Of a DNA stretch of 8,240 nt, positions 5,801-8,240 are shown piece by piece. The notes under the pieces are model-generated. The model searched no databases. It was not told where the DNA came from and worked only from the letters and a program-made list of their open reading frames with translations. Numbering within the stretch: the first letter of the stretch is position 1; every line of letters starts with the position of its first letter. The translations under genes and the position numbers were made by a program. The stretch is taken from positions 1-8,240 of the forward strand of contig VFKJ01000339.1 of NCBI GenBank assembly GCA_009885595.1, read 5' to 3'. The DNA comes from Myxococcales bacterium. GTDB taxonomy: Bacteria; Myxococcota; Myxococcia; Myxococcales; Myxococcaceae.

Positions 5801-8240
5801 CGACCCGGTCGGTGTCGTTGCGCTGCCAGGCCACCCAGTCGTTGCCCGTGGCGTACACGCCCATCGACGACGAGTGCTGCCGTCCCTGCTCGTCCTTCAC
5901 CACGCCGCGCACGATGAAGAAGCCCGAGCTCTCCGGCTTGAACGGGCACGGCACCATGCCCTCGGCGCTCTCCAGCTCGCACTTCTTCAGCTCGGTCTCC
6001 ACCGGCTCGGAGATGGTGGTGAAGCCACCCGACGCGTCCTTCTGCTTCACGGACTTCCAGGTGCGGCTGGTCACCGTCACCGTGACCTTCTTTCCCCTGG
6101 TGCGCTTGCCGGTGGTGTCGAGCACGAGCGCCTCGAGCCCGTACTGCGTGCCCACCTGCAGGAAGTACGCGGGGGAGCGCAGGCCGACATAATAACTCGC
6201 CGGGTGCACCATCACCTCGGCGCGGCCCGCCACCGACTGGCGGTTCACGTCGGTGACCTCCGCCTCGAAGGTATAGGTGTACGGCTTCTCACCGGGCGCC
6301 TCGGTGTTGCCCGCCTTCACCGAGAGCGCGCCCGTGTTGTCAGCCTTCCCTTCGCCTGACGCGAAGAAGCCGGAAGCGTCGTGCGGTTGGTTGTCGTCCC
6401 ACCACCAGGTCTCCTGGCTGAAGGTGAAGCCCACGCCCGCCTCGGCGGAGAAGGTGGTGCTGGTGCGCTGCGAGCTCCACTTCACCTGCACGTCGTTCAT
6501 CGCGCCGCCGAAGAGGTAGCGCGCGAACACGGTCGCCTCGAGCGGTTCGCCTGCGATCAGCGAGGGCTTCTTGCTCTCCACGTCCACGCGGAACTGGGGC
6601 GCGCGGTACTCCTCCACGCGGAAGCTGCCGGAGCTGTCGACCTGCCCGCCGCCGATCTTCCCGCTCGCGCTCACCGAGTAGAAGCCGGTGGGCGCTTCCT
6701 TTCCGATGGTCGCCTTCAGGGAGAAGGTCCCGTACTTCGTCACCTTCACCGTCTCGCTCTTCACCTTCTCCCCCTTGGAGTCGGTGAGGGTGACGGCGAG
6801 GCTGCTCCCCTCGGACGGCGCGCGCAGCTCACCCAGCACGCGGTAGCGCACCACGCCCTTCACGAAGACCTCGTCACCGGGCTTGTAGATGCCGCGATCG
6901 GTGAACACGAAGCCGGTGGACTCCGGCTTCTCGCCTTCCCAGCCCTGGCTCAGGCCGAACTCGTACGCCTCGACGCCGCTGTCCCAGGTGCTCGCGGTCG
7001 CACAGATATCGTCGTCCTTCTGCGCCACCACCAGCGAGAACGGCACCTCCCACTGGTAGCGCGGGTTCTTCAGCTTGAGCGCCACCGCGCCTGGCACGTC
7101 GGCGAAACCTTCGGCGTTCGACTTGCCCGCCCACACCTGCGTGCCGCCCATGTCGAAGATGGTGACGGCGGCGTCGGCCACCGGCTTGCCGTCGGACAGG
7201 CGCGTCACCCAGACCAGCGACGACTTGGGGCCCAGCTTCAGGTGCGCGGCGAGATCGGTCACCTGCACCAGCTGCTGGAAGCCCTGGGTGGACCGGTACT
7301 CGAGATCGGGCGAGTTCACGTTCACCAGCGCCAGGCCCGTCTTCACGCCGGCACCGAAGATCTTCTCCAGCTTGAGCGGGTGCACGCGCGCCACGTTGCG
7401 CGGATAGGTGAGCTTCTCGTCTTCCTTGAAGTCCGCGGGGCGGGCGAGCGCGGTGACGTCGTCGCTGGCGTTGCTCAGCAGCTTCGCCAGCTCGGGCACG
7501 GTGAGCTTCCACATGGCCACGTTGACGGTCTTGAGGTTGCTCACCTCGATCGGCACCACGGGGGGCGCGTCGCTCTTCTCCACCACGCCCAGCGAGCCAC
7601 CGGTGACGAGGGAAGCGGCGAGGTCCGCCGTCTGAAGGGTGGTGCTCAGGCCCTGCGCCGCGGCCTGCTTGAAGACGTCGCCCACGCCCGCGGCGATCTC
7701 GACGCGGTACTGCGTGCCGGGCTTGAACTTGCCGGGCACGGTGACGCTGGGGCGGCGGTTGTTGATCTCCCACTCGCTGTCCGGCGTGCTGGACGACGCG
7801 GCGTCCCAGCTGAGCTCGACGGCGGGGGTCACCTTGAGGCGCGTCTTGAGCGTCTCCAGGTCGACCTCGTTGGTGGTGTGGATGACCAGCGGGCCGTAGG
7901 GGCAGCGCCAGTCACCCTCGCAGAAGCGCGCGCTCTCGAGCTTGAGCGGCCCGTAGGTGCGCCAGCTCACGTCGACCGGCACCGTCATCGGCAGCGGGCC
8001 GTCCTTGCCGTGCAGCGAGGGGTCGAACTGGAGCGAGAGCGACTGATCGAGCGGCAGCGACGTCTGCGGCTTCAAGACGTAGCGGGTCTGGCGGTTGCGA
8101 TAACCGCGGCGCTCGTCGCCCAGCTCGTCGTAGGAGCGGCCCCGATTCCCGGCGGCGGCGGCCTGGGCCTTGCGCTCGTCTTCGATCGAGATCTCCTTCT
8201 CGACCTTGAGCGGAATGACCGCGCCCGTGCCGGTGGTGAA
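2886..8240 (-). CDS. Alpha-2-macroglobulin family protein with thioester (5' end outside window; E. coli YfhM/ECAM-like)
   Basis: 1784 residues are visible and the frame is open to the window edge, so the N-terminus, including any signal peptide or lipobox, is missing. Bacterial A2Ms are periplasmic protease traps: cleavage of a bait region triggers collapse around the protease and exposes a thioester that binds it covalently. Counting from the first visible codon, macroglobulin-like beta domains fill about residues 40-950, with TDRGIYKPGDE near 446-456. FVVDEAVLRL lies near 958-967, then a Gly-rich bait-like segment (about 1002-1025), and then the hallmark SFPLPDNLTSFRIMAVV. The CLEQ thioester motif is at nucleotides 4529-4518, in the context EYPYGCLEQQSS, followed by an alpha-helical thioester domain that includes WRTTQEAAWSLIGL. 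The C-terminal macroglobulin domain ends ELMYEPEVWGRSEGG before stop TGA at 2888-2886. A TTG at 8075 is not the real start, because family-like sequence (RGYRNRQTRYVLKPQTSLPL) runs straight through it. It lies upstream of pbpC in the conserved pairing. Confidence 0.95.
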   Translation of the reverse strand, partial: FTTGTGAVIPLKVEKEISIEDERKAQAAAAGNRGRSYDELGDERRGYRNRQTRYVLKPQTSLPLDQSLSLQFDPSLHGKDGPLPMTVPVDVSWRTYGPLKLESARFCEGDWRCPYGPLVIHTTNEVDLETLKTRLKVTPAVELSWDAASSSTPDSEWEINNRRPSVTVPGKFKPGTQYRVEIAAGVGDVFKQAAAQGLSTTLQTADLAASLVTGGSLGVVEKSDAPPVVPIEVSNLKTVNVAMWKLTVPELAKLLSNASDDVTALARPADFKEDEKLTYPRNVARVHPLKLEKIFGAGVKTGLALVNVNSPDLEYRSTQGFQQLVQVTDLAAHLKLGPKSSLVWVTRLSDGKPVADAAVTIFDMGGTQVWAGKSNAEGFADVPGAVALKLKNPRYQWEVPFSLVVAQKDDDICATASTWDSGVEAYEFGLSQGWEGEKPESTGFVFTDRGIYKPGDEVFVKGVVRYRVLGELRAPSEGSSLAVTLTDSKGEKVKSETVKVTKYGTFSLKATIGKEAPTGFYSVSASGKIGGGQVDSSGSFRVEEYRAPQFRVDVESKKPSLIAGEPLEATVFARYLFGGAMNDVQVKWSSQRTSTTFSAEAGVGFTFSQETWWWDDNQPHDASGFFASGEGKADNTGALSVKAGNTEAPGEKPYTYTFEAEVTDVNRQSVAGRAEVMVHPASYYVGLRSPAYFLQVGTQYGLEALVLDTTGKRTRGKKVTVTVTSRTWKSVKQKDASGGFTTISEPVETELKKCELESAEGMVPCPFKPESSGFFIVRGVVKDEQGRQHSSSMGVYATGNDWVAWQRNDTDRVELVTDKTSYDVGDVAKVLIKSPYPEAKAMFTVEREGVLSRKLVDLEGSVVTVEIPITEEMVPNVFAGVLIMRSRVKEGGLETGDDPGRPNARVGLVKLNVEKKTKRLAVKVTTDKKDYQPRETVNVNLDVKDSAGKPASGEVTLFVVDEAVLRLTNYTVPDPIASIFPERPLSMRLGEPLLHLVRKRAYGEKGEEIGGGGGDGSGGGFRNQFKTTVLFNPTLELQDGVAKTSFPLPDNLTSFRIMAVVITQTDRFGSGETSVQVNKPVMALPAMPRFARVGDSFEAGVVVHSHGQSAGEVTVTASVEGGAQLTGPAEQKVLINEGAPREVRFAFKAMKPGVAAFRFKATGGGASDGVEEKLPIELAVEMDAVATYGDTTDQRVEGITPPKDVYDDLGGMTVSMASTSLGGFDRGFQQLIEYPYGCLEQQSSRLVPFIALREIAGQFGVPWPGPDKKKAAANDEFNALINTYLFPTLDVSDRKDPDEVIGATVKSILSLQTGEGSFLYWPSSMCSDPWTSTYATLALYRANEVGFSVPTERLARAEKYLTNVVGGNCGSCWSQLYCGDETRVFASYVLARMKKPKPASYAELYARRDKLSIFARALLANAMYVGGGDRKQANALMQEIMNNAKESPSGVSIAEVQSATYATLFNSDTRTTGVVLQALTDISPNHPYVGKMAKYLTGVRQGDGEWRTTQEAAWSLIGLTQVLRTKEKDTPDFKASLTMGTAELMGQAFKGRSMKTETKVVPMKELLAKSGGAAQKLTFKKEGAGVLYYSALLEYAPKEMPTKSLDSGLFVQRWFEPYAGGGQSTKFFAGDLVRIRVRIASNQERHWAAFEVPLPAGLEPVDTSLATTAKLARAPDEEENDVGYENEGGEDGYEGGAEEEEYNPWAYRFWSPFNHVEMRDSRVVVFADHLPPGVHVTSFVARATTPGTFVLKPARGELMYEPEVWGRSEGGSFTVELPVPVTQK
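4518..4529 (-). other. Thioester motif CLEQ of the A2M protein
   Basis: The codons TGC CTC GAG CAG encode Cys-Leu-Glu-Gln within EYPYGCLEQQSS. In thioester-containing A2M and complement proteins the Cys and Gln side chains form the internal thioester. All needed residues are present, so this copy belongs to the thioester-positive type (as in E. coli YfhM) rather than the thioester-less type (as in YfaS-like paralogues). Confidence 0.93.
5165..5235 (-). other. Predicted bait region of the A2M protein, glycine-rich
   Basis: The segment reads AYGEKGEEI, then GGGGGDGSGGG (5181-5213), then FRNQFK. It sits between the VDEAVL strand and the FNPTLELQDG / SFPLPDNLTSFR block, the place where A2Ms carry the exposed, protease-cleavable bait. 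The flexible glycine core flanked by charged residues fits that role. Assignment is by position and composition, not by a demonstrated cleavage site. Confidence 0.6.

Noticed and set aside
4659..6359. A 566-codon open frame on the plus strand, antisense to the A2M gene
   Set aside because: Its translation is dominated by Arg, His, Leu and Ala with no recognisable domain, as expected of an antisense frame over a GC-rich gene. The opposite strand encodes clear A2M sequence throughout.

Overview
The window is GC-rich, gene-dense bacterial DNA, and all four supported genes lie on the minus strand, so transcription runs from high to low coordinates. In that order they are: (1) a very large alpha-2-macroglobulin (A2M) family protein whose N-terminus lies beyond position 8240; (2) a complete penicillin-binding protein 1C (PbpC), a bifunctional peptidoglycan glycosyltransferase/transpeptidase; (3) a 73-residue antitoxin-like protein; (4) a RelE/ParE-type toxin that starts inside the antitoxin stop codon and runs off the left edge at position 1. 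High GC, strong G/C bias at third codon positions and this gene content fit a Gram-negative bacterium. A myxobacterium (Myxococcota) is my best guess, but no marker gene fixes the taxon.

Region 2886-8240 is the A2M gene. It shows macroglobulin-type beta domains, a TDRGIYKPG motif, a glycine-rich stretch where the protease bait region is expected, an intact CLEQ thioester motif in an alpha-helical thioester domain, and a C-terminal domain with an acidic segment. It is open to the window edge: a TTG at 8075 could be read as its start, but family-like sequence continues upstream of it. Region 2832-2885 is a 54-base gap with a perfect 24-base palindrome and a partial third copy of its arm, which serves as the likely pbpC ribosome-binding site. 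Region 477-2831 is pbpC. Region 1-423 is the toxin-antitoxin pair, 53 bases downstream of pbpC.

The A2M-PbpC pairing is a known conserved arrangement (E. coli yfhM-pbpC). The published hypothesis is that A2M traps foreign proteases that breach the outer membrane while PBP1C repairs the damaged wall. The toxin-antitoxin pair is probably an independent accessory module on the same strand. I see no wholly new system here. The points most worth a second look are the palindrome that can pair with the pbpC ribosome-binding site, the bait and cysteine features of the A2M, and the atypical antitoxin.
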